A stretch of DNA of 64,000 nt from Sulfitobacter litoralis (GCF_900103185.1 NZ_FNJD01000015.1:1-64000); one strand, 5' to 3'; positions 33,301 to 42,454 are shown, numbered from the stretch's first letter. A program made the numbers and translations. Notes: generated by a model from the sequence alone, not told the origin.

Positions 33301-34524
33301 CTAGACCCGCGCGCTACGTTGCCGCAGCATCAGCCAGATCAGCGACCCGCCTGCCAGCACCAGAAACGGGATCATCGCGATGTTGACGGCGGCCCAGCCT
33401 TCGACAGGGTTGCCGCCGGAGCAGTTCATCAGCCCGCCGCTTGACAGCGACGCAAAGGTCACCCCGCCAAACACCAGCAGATCGTTCAGCCCCTGCATCC
33501 GCCCACGTTCGTGGGGCTCGTGCGCACCGGCCAGCATGGATGTCGCGCCGATAAAACCAAAATTCCAACCGATGCCAAGCAGGATCAGCGCGATGTAGAA
33601 GTTGTTCAGATCAACCCCTTGCAGCGCGACCACACCGGCCCCCGCAAGGATCGCGATGCCAAGGCCAAGGATCTTCTCGACCCCGAATTTCGCGATCAGG
33701 TGGCCGGTGAAAAATGACGGCGCATACATGGCAAGCACGTGGCCGGTCACCACGTGGGATGCATCGACGATGTCATAGCCGCAGCCCACAACCGCCAGCG
33801 GGGTCGATGTCATCACGAGGTTCATCAGCGCATAGGACACCATCCCGCAGATCACTGCGACGGCGATGCGCGGGGTTTTCAAAAGCTCCATCCGGCTGCG
33901 GCCCTTGGGGGCATCCACGGCAGGCACGGGTGGTTTGGGGATGTTGAGAAAGGCGAAAAGCACCATGCCCACAGCGTTCAGCGCAATCGCGGCCAGATAG
34001 ACCGGATAAAAGCGCATGACGGTCGCGTCACCGTTCGCGCCGGTCAGAAAGCCCACCAGCTGCGGCCCGATGATGGCCGAGATCAACCCGCCCGCCATGA
34101 CATAGGAAATCGCTTTGGGCCGGTACGCGTCAGAGGCGGTGTCCGTGGCGGCGAAGCGGAAAAAGCCTTGGGAGCTCATGTAGATGCCGATCAGATAACT
34201 GCCCAGCAGGAAGATCATGAAGCTTTGCACCGTCAGCGCATATGCGCAAAGTGCGGCCCCCGTCATACCGCCAACCGCGCCCGTAACGAATCCTGCACGG
34301 CGGCCAAAGCGCTGCATCACAGTGGACAGCCAAGGTGCCGTGGTCATCGACCCGAACACGATCATCGAGATCGGCAGCGTGGCAAGGCAGACATTGGGCG
34401 ACAGCTGCTGCCCCGCCAATCCGCCAACGACAAAATACATCGGCATCTGGCTGCCAAGAAAGGCCTGCGCGGTCACCAGCACGGCAACGTTGCGCTTGGC
34501 GCGGGTGTCATCAATCACTGTCAT
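33301..34524 (-). CDS. Major facilitator superfamily transporter
   Basis: 407 residues from ATG 34524; a longer frame adds 42 codons that overlap the divergent cobK gene and is rejected. Twelve hydrophobic helices are seen, for example VAVLVTAQAFLGSQMPMYFV, LPISMIVFGSMTTAPWLSTV, FMIFLLGSYLIGIYMSSQGF and FYIALILLGIGWNFGFIGAT. The loop QRFGRRAGF between helices 2 and 3 matches the MFS 'G.l.dr.GRR' pattern. The substrate is unknown. Divergent to cobK, convergent to the phytoene-synthase-fold gene with one base between stops. Confidence 0.88.
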   Translation of the reverse strand: MTVIDDTRAKRNVAVLVTAQAFLGSQMPMYFVVGGLAGQQLSPNVCLATLPISMIVFGSMTTAPWLSTVMQRFGRRAGFVTGAVGGMTGAALCAYALTVQSFMIFLLGSYLIGIYMSSQGFFRFAATDTASDAYRPKAISYVMAGGLISAIIGPQLVGFLTGANGDATVMRFYPVYLAAIALNAVGMVLFAFLNIPKPPVPAVDAPKGRSRMELLKTPRIAVAVICGMVSYALMNLVMTSTPLAVVGCGYDIVDASHVVTGHVLAMYAPSFFTGHLIAKFGVEKILGLGIAILAGAGVVALQGVDLNNFYIALILLGIGWNFGFIGATSMLAGAHEPHERGRMQGLNDLLVFGGVTFASLSSGGLMNCSGGNPVEGWAAVNIAMIPFLVLAGGSLIWLMLRQRSARV

Positions 34525-34599
34525 GGTGAATGCGTAGACCGGGCTTTGGGGTGCTGCAAGGGCCTTGCGTCCGACGGCGGGCTCGTCGATGGTCGCGCC

Positions 34600-35358
34600 A
34601 TGAACCAGAGCCCGAATATCCTGCTGATCGCAGGCAGCGCTGAGGCGCATGAGATTGCTACTGCCATGGCGGCGGCGGGCGTGTCTGCACGGGCGGTATT
34701 GCGACGGGCGGAGCGGAGCTTTGGCCCGCTGGCCGTACCTTCTGAAATCTGGTCACCGCGCGATGTCGATGAGGTTGAGGCCTATCTTCGCGTGCATAAA
34801 TTTACCGCCGTTCTGGACGCGGGGCACGGGTTTGACGCTGATATATCCCAGATCGCTTTCGGCGCAGCGGCACAGCTGAACCTGCCCTATGTGCGAATAG
34901 TGCGGCCCATGTGGGATATCACCGCGCCAGCGGAGCGGGCTGCGTCAGTGGCCGAGGCCGCGCTGATGATCCGATCCAAGGCGCGCGTCTTTGCCGCGAC
35001 CGGGCGGGGGACGTTAGACCAGTATCACCCTTTCTCAGGTGCGCGGCTGTATCTGCGTCAAACCAACGCACAGGCGCGATCCGCGCTGCCACCCTTTGCC
35101 GAAGCCGTCTTTGGTCAGCCGCCGTTTACGCGGGCAGCCGAAGCAGAATTGTTTCGCCGATTGCAGATCGACACGCTGGTCTTGCGCAATGTCGGAGGCG
35201 CGCCAAGCCGCCCTAAACTGGATGCGGCGCTTGACCTTGGGATGCGGGTGATCGCCATTGATCGCCCGCCACCGCCCGCAGGCGCTCAAACGCTGGATGG
35301 GGCAGAGGCGGGGTTGCGGTGGATTGAAACCTTGCCACGAAAGGGGGTGGGCCTATGA
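34600..35358 (+). CDS. cobK: Precorrin-6A reductase
   Basis: 252 residues, NAD(P)H-dependent reductase of the aerobic cobalamin pathway. The N-terminal NILLIAGSAEAHEIATAM is the CobK 'iLiLGGT.EA..LA' motif. LDAGHGFDADIS corresponds to 'DaTHPyA..is', and LPYVRIVRPMW to 'p.l.y.R..W'. VFAATGRGTLDQY and the late LVLRNVGGAPSRPKLDAAL ('KnsGg.gt..Kl.AA') confirm it. ATG 34600 is chosen; a very long upstream in-frame extension is antisense to the MFS gene. No other cobalamin genes are in the window. The stop overlaps the next start (ATGA). Confidence 0.9.
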   Translation: MNQSPNILLIAGSAEAHEIATAMAAAGVSARAVLRRAERSFGPLAVPSEIWSPRDVDEVEAYLRVHKFTAVLDAGHGFDADISQIAFGAAAQLNLPYVRIVRPMWDITAPAERAASVAEAALMIRSKARVFAATGRGTLDQYHPFSGARLYLRQTNAQARSALPPFAEAVFGQPPFTRAAEAELFRRLQIDTLVLRNVGGAPSRPKLDAALDLGMRVIAIDRPPPPAGAQTLDGAEAGLRWIETLPRKGVGL

Positions 35359-35987
35359 GTACTGGCCCGATTATTACCTGCGACGCTGATGTCGTCGAAG
35401 GTGCCGCGTGGCTGGCAGCCCATGTGTCGCAGTTTGCCATCGCATTGGACGCGACCGGCCCCTTGCCGTTGCGGTTGCGGGCGGACGGGTTTGACGCGCT
35501 GATCGGGGCGATCATCAGCCAGCAAGTCTCTGTCGCGTCGGCAAATGCAATGCGTGCCAAGATGGACGCGGCGGGGTTGACCCATGAGGCGGCGATTATC
35601 GCCGCGGGTGAGGAGGGCTTGCGCGCGGCGGGGCTGAGCCGCCAGAAAATCCGATATGCGTTGGCGTTGGCCGAGGCCGGGATCGACTATACTGCTTTAC
35701 GGGACGCACCCGATGCCGTGGTGATTGACACGCTGACGGCGGTGCCCGGTGTCGGACTGTGGACGGCGCAGATCTATGCGATGTTTTCACTGGGCCGCGC
35801 CGATATCCTGCCGCAGGGCGATCTGGCCTTGCAAGAGGCGGCGAAAATCCTGTTTGATCTGCCTCAGCGACCAAAGCCGAAACAGCTTGCATCGATGGCG
35901 CAGGACTGGTCGCCATGGCGATCGGTTGCAGCCCGCATCCTGTTTTCGTACTACCGCGTGGCAAAACAACGGGAAGGGATTTCATGA
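35355..35987 (+). CDS. DNA-3-methyladenine glycosylase II (AlkA-like, HhH-GPD)
   Basis: 210 residues, a base-excision repair enzyme that removes alkylated purines. FDALIGAIISQQVSVASANA is the conserved first GPD segment. The helix-hairpin-helix is LTAVPGVGLWTAQIYAMFSL and the catalytic Asp is D156 in RADILPQGDLALQ. Length agrees with short AlkA-type enzymes lacking the N-terminal domain of E. coli AlkA. The gene starts inside the cobK stop (ATGA) and ends inside the start of the esterase gene, so three unrelated functions share one transcript. Confidence 0.9.
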   Translation: MSTGPIITCDADVVEGAAWLAAHVSQFAIALDATGPLPLRLRADGFDALIGAIISQQVSVASANAMRAKMDAAGLTHEAAIIAAGEEGLRAAGLSRQKIRYALALAEAGIDYTALRDAPDAVVIDTLTAVPGVGLWTAQIYAMFSLGRADILPQGDLALQEAAKILFDLPQRPKPKQLASMAQDWSPWRSVAARILFSYYRVAKQREGIS

Positions 35988-36649
35988 CACGAGTACTAAA
36001 CGCAGAGCGCCGCGAACCGGTCTCGGGGGAAACGCGGTCTGCCGTCGTGTTCCTGCACGGTTATGGTGCGAATGGCGCCGATCTACTGGGGCTTGCCGAC
36101 CCGTTGGGTGAACATCTGCCCGATACACTGTTCGTGGCCCCCGATGCGCCCGAAGCCTGCGCCGGTGCGCCCATGGGGTTCCAGTGGTTCCCGATCCCGT
36201 GGATCGACAATTCGTCGGAGGAAGAAGCCGAGCGCGGCATGACGCAGGCAGTCGATGACCTGAATGCCTTTCTCGACGCGCTGATGGTGGACGAAGACCT
36301 GCTGCCGGAACAGGTTGTGCTGTTTGGCTTTTCCCAAGGGACGATGATGGCGCTTCATGTCGCACCGCGGCGCGAAGACGCGGTGGCCGGTGTTGTGGCG
36401 TTCTCGGGCCGCTTGCTGTCACCAGAAAGCCTGAAAGATGAAATCGTCGTACGCCCTCCTGTGCTTCTGGTGCATGGGGATGCCGATGATGTCGTCCCGC
36501 CGCAGTCCTTGCCCCAAGCCGCAGAGACGCTGCAAGAAGCCGGCTGGACCGATGTCTTTGCCCATATCATGAAGGGCACAGGCCACGGGATCGCCCCCGA
36601 TGGGCTGAGCGTGGCGCTTGCCTTTATGCGCGACAAACTGGGTCTTTGA
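35984..36649 (+). CDS. Carboxylesterase/phospholipase (alpha/beta hydrolase)
   Basis: 221 residues from ATG 35984, which overlaps the alkA-like stop. It belongs to the phospholipase/carboxylesterase group (PF02230). The oxyanion segment is VVFLHGYGANGADLL, the nucleophile S117 is in LFGFSQGTMM, the acid is D168 or D169 in LVHGDADDVVP, and the base H201 is in GTGHGI. No signal peptide, so cytosolic. Typical members hydrolyse short-chain esters or lysophospholipids. It is followed by a hairpin. Confidence 0.9.
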   Translation: MTRVLNAERREPVSGETRSAVVFLHGYGANGADLLGLADPLGEHLPDTLFVAPDAPEACAGAPMGFQWFPIPWIDNSSEEEAERGMTQAVDDLNAFLDALMVDEDLLPEQVVLFGFSQGTMMALHVAPRREDAVAGVVAFSGRLLSPESLKDEIVVRPPVLLVHGDADDVVPPQSLPQAAETLQEAGWTDVFAHIMKGTGHGIAPDGLSVALAFMRDKLGL

Positions 36650-36652
36650 CCT

Positions 36653-36688
36653 GTCCCCTGCGGCGGCCTTGGCTGTGCGCAGGGGGAC
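36653..36688 (+). terminator. Hairpin after the esterase gene
   Basis: GTCCCCTGCG (36653-36662) pairs with CGCAGGGGGAC (36678-36688), a 10-bp stem with one bulged G, four bases after the stop codon. No T-run follows. Confidence 0.55.
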
Positions 36689-36862
36689 CCCCGCGACGCA
36701 AGCCCCTTGCCGTCACATGCCTGTTACGTAATCGCCCTAATCCTTCTGCGACATCTTGTAGCCGTTTGCGACTTGTCAGACGCAAACCACGAGATATAGT
36801 CGAAAGCATCAGCGGGGCTGTCTCGCTGGACCGGACGCGGAACGGCAAGGGGCGATCGAACA

Positions 36863-37447
36863 ATGGACGGCGACTTTAGAACTGAATTTACGCGAAGCCC
36901 GGCAGGGCTGAAAAATAAACCGGCCCTTGTGCTGAATGCGGATTATAGACCTTTGTCTTATTACCCGCTGTCGCTTTGGCCTTGGCAAGAAGCCGTCAAA
37001 GCCAAATGGCTAGACCGGGTGGATATCGTCGCCGAGTATGACGATTATGTTCACAGCCCGTCGATGCAAATTCGCATCCCGTCGGTGGTCGTTCTCAAAG
37101 ATTATGTCAAACCTCAAAAGCGCGTGGCCTTCACGCGCTTTAATTTATTTCTGAGGGATGAATTTTGCTGCCAGTACTGCGGCGCGCGCGGGGATCTGAC
37201 CTTTGATCACGTGGTGCCACGCGCGGCAGGCGGGATCACCAGCTGGCAAAATGTCGTGGCGGCCTGTAGCCCCTGTAATCTGAAAAAAGGGTCCAGAGCG
37301 CTGCATCAGACCGGGTTCCAGCTGCGCAAACCACCGCGCCAGCCGCAGGCCGAAGACCTCCGGAATATGGGCCGTAAATTCCCGCCTAATCACCTGCACG
37401 AAAGCTGGATGGATTTTCTGTATTGGGACGCTGAGCTCCAAGCCTGA
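36863..37447 (+). CDS. HNH endonuclease family protein
   Basis: 194 residues. The zinc/HNH module is EFCCQYCGARGDLTFDHVVP with C103, C106 and H116, then SWQNVVAACSPCNLKKGSR with C135, C138 and the Asn of the motif. This matches the McrA/HNH_5-type ubiquitous in roseobacters. The N-terminal 95 residues (PALVLNADYRPLSYYPLSLW) are characteristic of a conserved chromosomal HNH protein, not of restriction or intron enzymes. The role is unknown; no methylase or mobile element is adjacent. Upstream 36689-36862 is non-coding. Confidence 0.88.
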   Translation: MDGDFRTEFTRSPAGLKNKPALVLNADYRPLSYYPLSLWPWQEAVKAKWLDRVDIVAEYDDYVHSPSMQIRIPSVVVLKDYVKPQKRVAFTRFNLFLRDEFCCQYCGARGDLTFDHVVPRAAGGITSWQNVVAACSPCNLKKGSRALHQTGFQLRKPPRQPQAEDLRNMGRKFPPNHLHESWMDFLYWDAELQA

Positions 37448-37627
37448 GGCGTAGAAACCTCGGTCTTCACGACTATCAAGATTTGAACGCGTCCGTAGGG
37501 GGGGCGGATGGAGCTATCTGACAAATGCTCTAATTAATAAATAAGAGTGATTTAATTATTGACTTGCTGTCGCTTGTTTGGGAATTCTGCGGATAAAGCT
37601 ACGCAGATACCAAAGGGGGAGGTCGGT

Positions 37628-38818
37628 TTGCAGGACAATCAATCGCACGCCGACCGACCGACGCGCGGGTCAAACCAAAGCGGGATGCGGGCCTATAACG
37701 AAAGGCTGGTTCTGTCTTTGCTGCGCCGTAACGGACCAACACCCAAGGTCGAAGTCGCCCGCGCGACGGGGCTCTCTGCGCAAACTGTCTCGGTCATCAT
37801 GCGCGCGCTCGAAGCCGATGGTATGCTGAAAAAGGGTGTGCGGGTAAAAGGCAGGGTAGGGCAGCCATCTGTTCCAATCGGGCTAGCCCCCAACGGTGCG
37901 TTCTTCCTTGGACTGAAGGTCGGGCGGCGTAGCGTAGAGCTAATCCTCATCGATTTCGCGGGGAAGGTGCTGCGCCACAGCAGCGAGGTTTATGCCCATC
38001 CGACCCCGAGCGCGGTTATGGAATTCACTGAGCGGGCGTTAAAAAAAATGCGCGCCACTCTATCCGCCCCGCAGCGCATGCGGACGGCGGGATTGGGCGT
38101 CGCGCTGCCGTTCAACATGTGGGCATGGGACGTCGCGAACCAAAGCCTCGATGCGTGGCGCGACTTCGATATCGTGGCGGCGTTGGCAAAGTTTGTTGAG
38201 GGCCCAATCTACCTATGCAACGACGCTTCGGCGGCCTGCGGGGCGGAGCTGGTATTCGGTGCTCACGATAAACCGCGCGAGTTCCTTTACTTTTATATCG
38301 GTTATTTTGTCGGCGGTGGACTGGTGCTCGACAACAAGCTTTATATCGGCAAAAGCGGTGACGCAGGGGCGCTTGGCTCCATGCCGCTCGCGGGTTCGGG
38401 TACATCCGGACAGCAGCTCGTTGATGTCGCGTCTCTTTCCACGCTGGAGGCGATGCTGCATGATGCTGGCCAGAGCCACAGCCATGGCTGGAACGATCCG
38501 GCGGCGTGGCAGTTCCCACGAGACATTCGGGATAGTTGGCTGGATGCGGCCGCCAAGGCATTGGCACAGGCGATCCGTGCCGCGACCTGTCTGATCGATT
38601 TCGACACCGTGATGATCGATGGCTCGCTGCCCGAAGATACCCGCGCCGACCTGGTTATGCGGACCCGGCGCGCGCTCGAGCTCCAGCCGTTGCCCGGTGT
38701 GAATATCCCCGAAGTGCGCGAAGGTACCATCGGTGCTGACGCGCGTGCGCTTGGTGCGGCGAGCCTACCGCTCTCGGACCGTTTCCTCGTCGACCGCGAC
38801 GCATTTTTGAAAGGTTAA
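37628..38818 (+). CDS. ROK-family transcriptional regulator of the polyol locus
   Basis: 396 residues from TTG 37628, preceded by GGGGGAGG at good distance; an ATG 23 codons upstream (37559) lacks such a site. The N-terminal winged helix is MRAYNERLVLSLLRRNGPTP plus VEVARATGLSAQTVSVIMRA. The sugar-kinase-like ROK part follows (FFLGLKVGRRSVELILIDFA, GLGVALPFN, YLCNDASAAC, FYIGYFVGGGLVLDNKLYIG). The kinase catalytic and zinc motifs are weak, as in repressors that only bind sugars. It precedes the fructokinase gene by three bases and probably senses fructose or a hexose phosphate. AT-rich imperfect dyads at about 37530-37557 may be its operator. Confidence 0.86.
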   Translation: MQDNQSHADRPTRGSNQSGMRAYNERLVLSLLRRNGPTPKVEVARATGLSAQTVSVIMRALEADGMLKKGVRVKGRVGQPSVPIGLAPNGAFFLGLKVGRRSVELILIDFAGKVLRHSSEVYAHPTPSAVMEFTERALKKMRATLSAPQRMRTAGLGVALPFNMWAWDVANQSLDAWRDFDIVAALAKFVEGPIYLCNDASAACGAELVFGAHDKPREFLYFYIGYFVGGGLVLDNKLYIGKSGDAGALGSMPLAGSGTSGQQLVDVASLSTLEAMLHDAGQSHSHGWNDPAAWQFPRDIRDSWLDAAAKALAQAIRAATCLIDFDTVMIDGSLPEDTRADLVMRTRRALELQPLPGVNIPEVREGTIGADARALGAASLPLSDRFLVDRDAFLKG

Positions 38819-38821
38819 CAG

Positions 38822-39763
38822 ATGATCCTTTGCTGCGGAGAAGCTCTGATCGATATGATCCCGACACCAACCAATGCTGGTCCTGACGGTTTCGTGCCGC
38901 ATGCGGGCGGGGCGGTCTTTAATACAGCCATCGCTTTGGGGCGGCTCGGGGCGCAGGTGGGGATGCTCTCGGGTCTATCTTCCGATAGGTTCGGGCAGCA
39001 ATTGGTCAATGGCCTTAAGGAGAGCCATGTAGATGTGTCGCATCTTATTGTCTCTGACCGCCCGACGACGCTTGCGTTTGTACGGCTGATCGGCGGCCAC
39101 GCGACCTATGATTTCTATGATGAAAACTCTGCCGGGCGCATGATCACGGCGGACGACCTTCCCGCGCTTTCGGATGAGGTTTCGGCGCTCTATTTCGGCG
39201 GGATCAGCTTGGCGTGCGAGCCGGGGGCAGATACCTACGCCGCGCTGCTGGCGCGCAATGCCGACGGGCGTGGGGTGATGATCGACCCCAATATCCGCCC
39301 CGGTTTCATCAAGGATATAGCGCGTTACCGCGCGCGGCTCGATCATATGCTGGCGCTGGCGGACATTGTGAAAGTCTCGGACGAGGATCTTAACTGGATC
39401 AACCCCGCGCCGCTCGCGCTCCGAGATAAGGTGGCAGATCTTCTGAATAACGGACCGTCGGTCGTCATTCTTACACGCGGAAGCGAGGGGGCCACAGGCT
39501 ATTTGGCGGATGGCGCAGAAGTGCAAGTGCCCGCTTTGAAAACAGAAGTTGTCGATACGGTCGGGGCCGGGGATACGTTCAACGCAGGCGTTCTGGCGAA
39601 AATGTCAGAGCTTGGGCAGCTGCACAAAGACGCCCTCAGACGCATCACGCCCGAGGTGCTGGCAGAGGCATTGGCCTATGGCGCGCAGGTCGCCGCGGTG
39701 ACTGTTTCGCGTGCCGGTGCCAATCCGCCGTGGATCGAAGAGATGAGACAGGGGCCGCAATGA
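38822..39763 (+). CDS. PfkB-family fructokinase
   Basis: 313 residues, a ribokinase-fold enzyme likely to phosphorylate fructose to fructose 6-phosphate. MILCCGEALIDMIP, then HAGGAVFNTAIALGRLG (first PfkB signature) and VVDTVGAGDTFNAGVLAKM (second signature with catalytic Asp in GAGD) are clear. Substrate-loop residues around FYDENSAGRM are like those of fructokinases. It follows the ROK gene and precedes the LacI regulator of the smo operon. Fructose would come from mannitol by MtlK at 45328. Confidence 0.9.
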   Translation: MILCCGEALIDMIPTPTNAGPDGFVPHAGGAVFNTAIALGRLGAQVGMLSGLSSDRFGQQLVNGLKESHVDVSHLIVSDRPTTLAFVRLIGGHATYDFYDENSAGRMITADDLPALSDEVSALYFGGISLACEPGADTYAALLARNADGRGVMIDPNIRPGFIKDIARYRARLDHMLALADIVKVSDEDLNWINPAPLALRDKVADLLNNGPSVVILTRGSEGATGYLADGAEVQVPALKTEVVDTVGAGDTFNAGVLAKMSELGQLHKDALRRITPEVLAEALAYGAQVAAVTVSRAGANPPWIEEMRQGPQ

Positions 39764-39919
39764 CCTCTCGCGCCCGCTCAGGTATCAGGCGTCGCGATTA
39801 AACAGTTTAACCGCGCATCGCCGTAGGGGCGGTGTCGGCAATCCCACTATCGCGGCGTTTCTGCGCCAAGGCTCAGCGCTCTTGCGGTCCGGGCGAACCT
39901 TTCCCTATATTGACTAGAG

Positions 39920-39933
39920 TTTACGCGCGCAGC
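39920..39933. promoter_or_regulatory. Candidate LacI-family operator upstream of its own gene
   Basis: TTTACGCGCG at 39920-39929 repeats the core of the palindrome found before smoE (41020-41033, read on the other strand). It overlaps the space after TTGACT (39910-39915), a possible -35 box of the lacI-like gene, and would allow autoregulation. Confidence 0.5.
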
Positions 39934-39955
39934 GTTTTGTTAAGCGAGGGTCAAG

Positions 39956-40987
39956 ATGGGTGAGAAAAGAATCCGTAACATGGAGGAATTTGCCGCCGTC
40001 AGTGGGATTTCCCGGCCCACGCTGTCAAAGTATTTCAACGACCCTGACAGTGTAAGGCGCACCACCCGCGAACGGATCGAAGCGGCGCTTAGCCAGTATG
40101 ACTACCGGCCGAATGTCTATGCGGTAAACCAAAATCGCCGCAAGACGCGCAACATCGGCATTGTCGTGCCCAACCTCGCTGACCCTTTCTTTTCCGAGAT
40201 CGGGCGCGAGGTGGAACTTGCCTGTATGGCAGCGGGCTATAGCCCCATATTGCTCAGCTCGCACGGCAACCCCGCACAGGAGCGGGTTAATCTTGAATCC
40301 CTGAGGGCCCTTAAACCGGCGGGCGTTTTGCTGGCACCGTTTGGCAAAGCCTCTGACAGGGCCGATATTGAACGCTTTAGCAAAGACGTCCCCGTTGTGA
40401 CCTTTGATGCAAATATCGAAGGGGTCTGCGAGGCGTTCGTCGGAACCGACAATTTTCAATGTGTCGATCTGATGGTTGAATACCTGTGTCGCAGCGGCGA
40501 GCCACCGTGTTTTTTCGAGATGAAGACCCCAAGCAATCCCAACGCCAACAAACGTCGTCAGGCCTATCTGGAGGCAATGGCGCGTCACGGGTTTGCGCCA
40601 CATATCCATCAGGTGCCTGGCGAGGGATGGAAGTTTGAGGAAATTGGCGCCACCGAAGGCGGTAAACTGATGGCCGCGGGGGCGTTCGAGACGGATACGG
40701 TGCTATGCTCGAACGACCGACTGGCCATAGGGATGCTGTCGGCAGCCTACGAACTGGGGATGCAGGTTGGTCACGGCAAGGGCTGTGTCCTGCGGATCGC
40801 AGGGCAGGATGACCACCCGTTTTCGCGATACACATGCCCGCCGCTCACCACCATCGCACAGGATTATGGCGCCATCGCGAATCGTGCAGCCAGCACCTTG
40901 TTCGGTATCATCGAAAACGAAACCCGGCTGACCGAACGCGAAGAGACGTTGTTTGAGGGAACGCTGGTCATGCGGGCGTCGGCGTAA
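39956..40987 (+). CDS. LacI-family regulator of the smo/mtl operon
   Basis: 343 residues. The LacI helix-turn-helix is IRNMEEFAAVSGISRPTLSK with the hinge region DYRPNVYAVNQNRRKTRNIG. The periplasmic-binding-like effector domain contains VVPNLADPFFSEIGREVE, LLSSHGNPAQERV and TVLCSNDRLAIGMLSAA. It lies directly upstream of smoE on the same strand. Matching TTTACGCGCG-type sequences before this gene and before smoE are probable binding sites. The inducer is probably a polyol or fructose. Confidence 0.9.
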   Translation: MGEKRIRNMEEFAAVSGISRPTLSKYFNDPDSVRRTTRERIEAALSQYDYRPNVYAVNQNRRKTRNIGIVVPNLADPFFSEIGREVELACMAAGYSPILLSSHGNPAQERVNLESLRALKPAGVLLAPFGKASDRADIERFSKDVPVVTFDANIEGVCEAFVGTDNFQCVDLMVEYLCRSGEPPCFFEMKTPSNPNANKRRQAYLEAMARHGFAPHIHQVPGEGWKFEEIGATEGGKLMAAGAFETDTVLCSNDRLAIGMLSAAYELGMQVGHGKGCVLRIAGQDDHPFSRYTCPPLTTIAQDYGAIANRAASTLFGIIENETRLTEREETLFEGTLVMRASA

Positions 40988-41019
40988 GTCGTTGTGTTCT
41001 CAGGTTGCCTGAAAAATAA

Positions 41020-41069
41020 TTAACGCGCGTAAAATTTAAGTTGACTGCGCGTTGTATCACTGGCTACTC
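41020..41069 (+). promoter_or_regulatory. smoE promoter with palindromic operator
   Basis: TTAACGCGCGTAAA (41020-41033) is a near-perfect 14-bp palindrome with a central CG, as LacI/GalR proteins prefer. It is followed by TTGACT (41041-41046), a 17-base spacer and CTACTC (41064-41069), a plausible -35/-10 pair with a weak -10. The operator just upstream of the -35 could act in repression or activation. RBS GGGAGGA lies before ATG 41103. Confidence 0.55.
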
Positions 41070-41102
41070 TCGCTTCATCATCTATAGAGGGAGGAACTAT
41101 TG

Positions 41103-42407
41103 ATGGTCTGCAAGAACTCACTGTATGCTGCTACGGCCTTGTCCCTGATCATGGGCGGGGGTGCGTTTGCTGAAACGATCACCATCGCCACCGTGAACAA
41201 TGGCGACATGATCCGTATGCAAGGCTACACCGACAAATTCACCGAAGAGACCGGCCACGAAGTGGAATGGGTCACCTTGGAAGAGAACGTGCTGCGCCAG
41301 CGCGTCACCACTGACATCTCGACCAAGGGCGGCTCTTTCGACATCATGACCATCGGCATGTATGAAACGCCGATCTGGGGTGCGAACGGCTGGCTTGTAC
41401 CGCTGGATGACCTCAGCGAAGACTATGACGCAGACGATATCCTTCCTGCTATGGCAGGTGGCCTGAGCCACGAGGGCACGCTTTACGCTGCACCTTTCTA
41501 TGGCGAAAGCTCCATGATCATGTACCGCACGGACCTGATGGAGAAAGCCGGCATGGAAATGCCGAAAGACCCCACTTGGGAATTCATCCGCGAAGCCGCG
41601 GCTGCGATGACCGACCGCGAAAACGACATCAACGGCATCTGCCTGCGCGGCAAAGCCGGTTGGGGCGAGGGCGGCGCGTTTATCACAGCGATGTCGAATT
41701 CCTTTGGTGCGCGCTGGTTCGACGAGGACTGGAACGCCCAGTTCGATACCGAGGCATGGGCCAACACGATCAACTTCTACAAAGACCTGATGGATGAGAG
41801 CGGCCCTGCGGGCTATGCCTCCAACGGCTTTAACGAAAACCTTTCGATGTTCCAGCAAGGCAAATGCGGCATGTGGATCGACGCCACAGTGGCGGCGTCC
41901 TTCGTGACCAACGGTGAAGATTCCACCGTGGCCGACAAGGTTGGTTTTGCGCTGGCACCGGACACGGGCCTTGGCAAACGCTCCAACTGGCTCTGGGCAT
42001 GGGCGCTGGCGATCCCGGCGGGCACTCAAAAAGAAGATGCCGCGAAAGAGTTCATCGAATGGGCCACCTCCAAAGACTACATCGATCTGGTTGCCGAGAA
42101 CGAAGGCTGGGCAAACGTTCCTCCCGGCGCACGCAAGTCGCTTTATGAGAACCCAGAGTATCAAAAAGTGCCTTTTGCTCAGATGACGCTCGACTCGATC
42201 CTGTCGGCTGATCCGCAGAACTCCACGGTTGATCCGACGCCTTACGTCGGTGTTCAGTTCGCCGCGATCCCCGAATTTGCAGGCATCGCGACCGACGTAA
42301 GTCAAGAGTTCTCTGCCGCCTATGCCGGTCAGCAGACCGTCGAAGAGGCGCTCGAGAAGGCGCAAGCGCTGACCAACGACGCAATGGAAGCCGCCGGCTA
42401 CCGCTAA
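41103..42407 (+). CDS. smoE: Sorbitol/mannitol ABC transporter, periplasmic binding protein
   Basis: 434 residues from ATG 41103, with GGAGGA eight to fourteen bases upstream. A Sec signal (SLYAATALSLIMGGGAFA, cleavage before ETIT) is followed by a cluster-D-type solute-binding protein: ITIATVNNGDMIRMQGYTDK, FTEETGHEVEWVTLEENVLR, FDIMTIGMYETPIWGANGW and MFQQGKCGMWIDATVAASFV. This pattern is that of SmoE of Rhodobacter sphaeroides, which binds sorbitol, mannitol and related polyols. It is the first gene of smoEFGK-mtlK and is followed by a strong hairpin, which would give more binding protein than permease. Confidence 0.92.
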   Translation: MVCKNSLYAATALSLIMGGGAFAETITIATVNNGDMIRMQGYTDKFTEETGHEVEWVTLEENVLRQRVTTDISTKGGSFDIMTIGMYETPIWGANGWLVPLDDLSEDYDADDILPAMAGGLSHEGTLYAAPFYGESSMIMYRTDLMEKAGMEMPKDPTWEFIREAAAAMTDRENDINGICLRGKAGWGEGGAFITAMSNSFGARWFDEDWNAQFDTEAWANTINFYKDLMDESGPAGYASNGFNENLSMFQQGKCGMWIDATVAASFVTNGEDSTVADKVGFALAPDTGLGKRSNWLWAWALAIPAGTQKEDAAKEFIEWATSKDYIDLVAENEGWANVPPGARKSLYENPEYQKVPFAQMTLDSILSADPQNSTVDPTPYVGVQFAAIPEFAGIATDVSQEFSAAYAGQQTVEEALEKAQALTNDAMEAAGYR

Positions 42408-42427
42408 GCCGCCGCTTCACCGGTATT

Positions 42428-42454
42428 AAGGGCGGCGGACCCCGCCGCCCTTTT
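42428..42454 (+). terminator. Intercistronic terminator-like hairpin, smoE-smoF
   Basis: AAGGGCGGCGG (42428-42438) and CCGCCGCCCTT (42442-42452) form a perfect 11-bp stem with a three-base loop, followed by TTCC. It lies 20 bases after smoE. Partial termination and 3'-end protection here would raise smoE over the permease genes. Confidence 0.8.

Noticed and set aside
33739-34599. Long in-frame extension upstream of cobK
   Set aside because: It is antisense to the MFS transporter gene, has no family match, and CobK homology begins exactly at ATG 34600.
41118-42365. 415-residue open frame antisense to smoE
   Set aside because: High-GC third positions produce long antisense frames; no start site or motif supports it, while smoE is complete.
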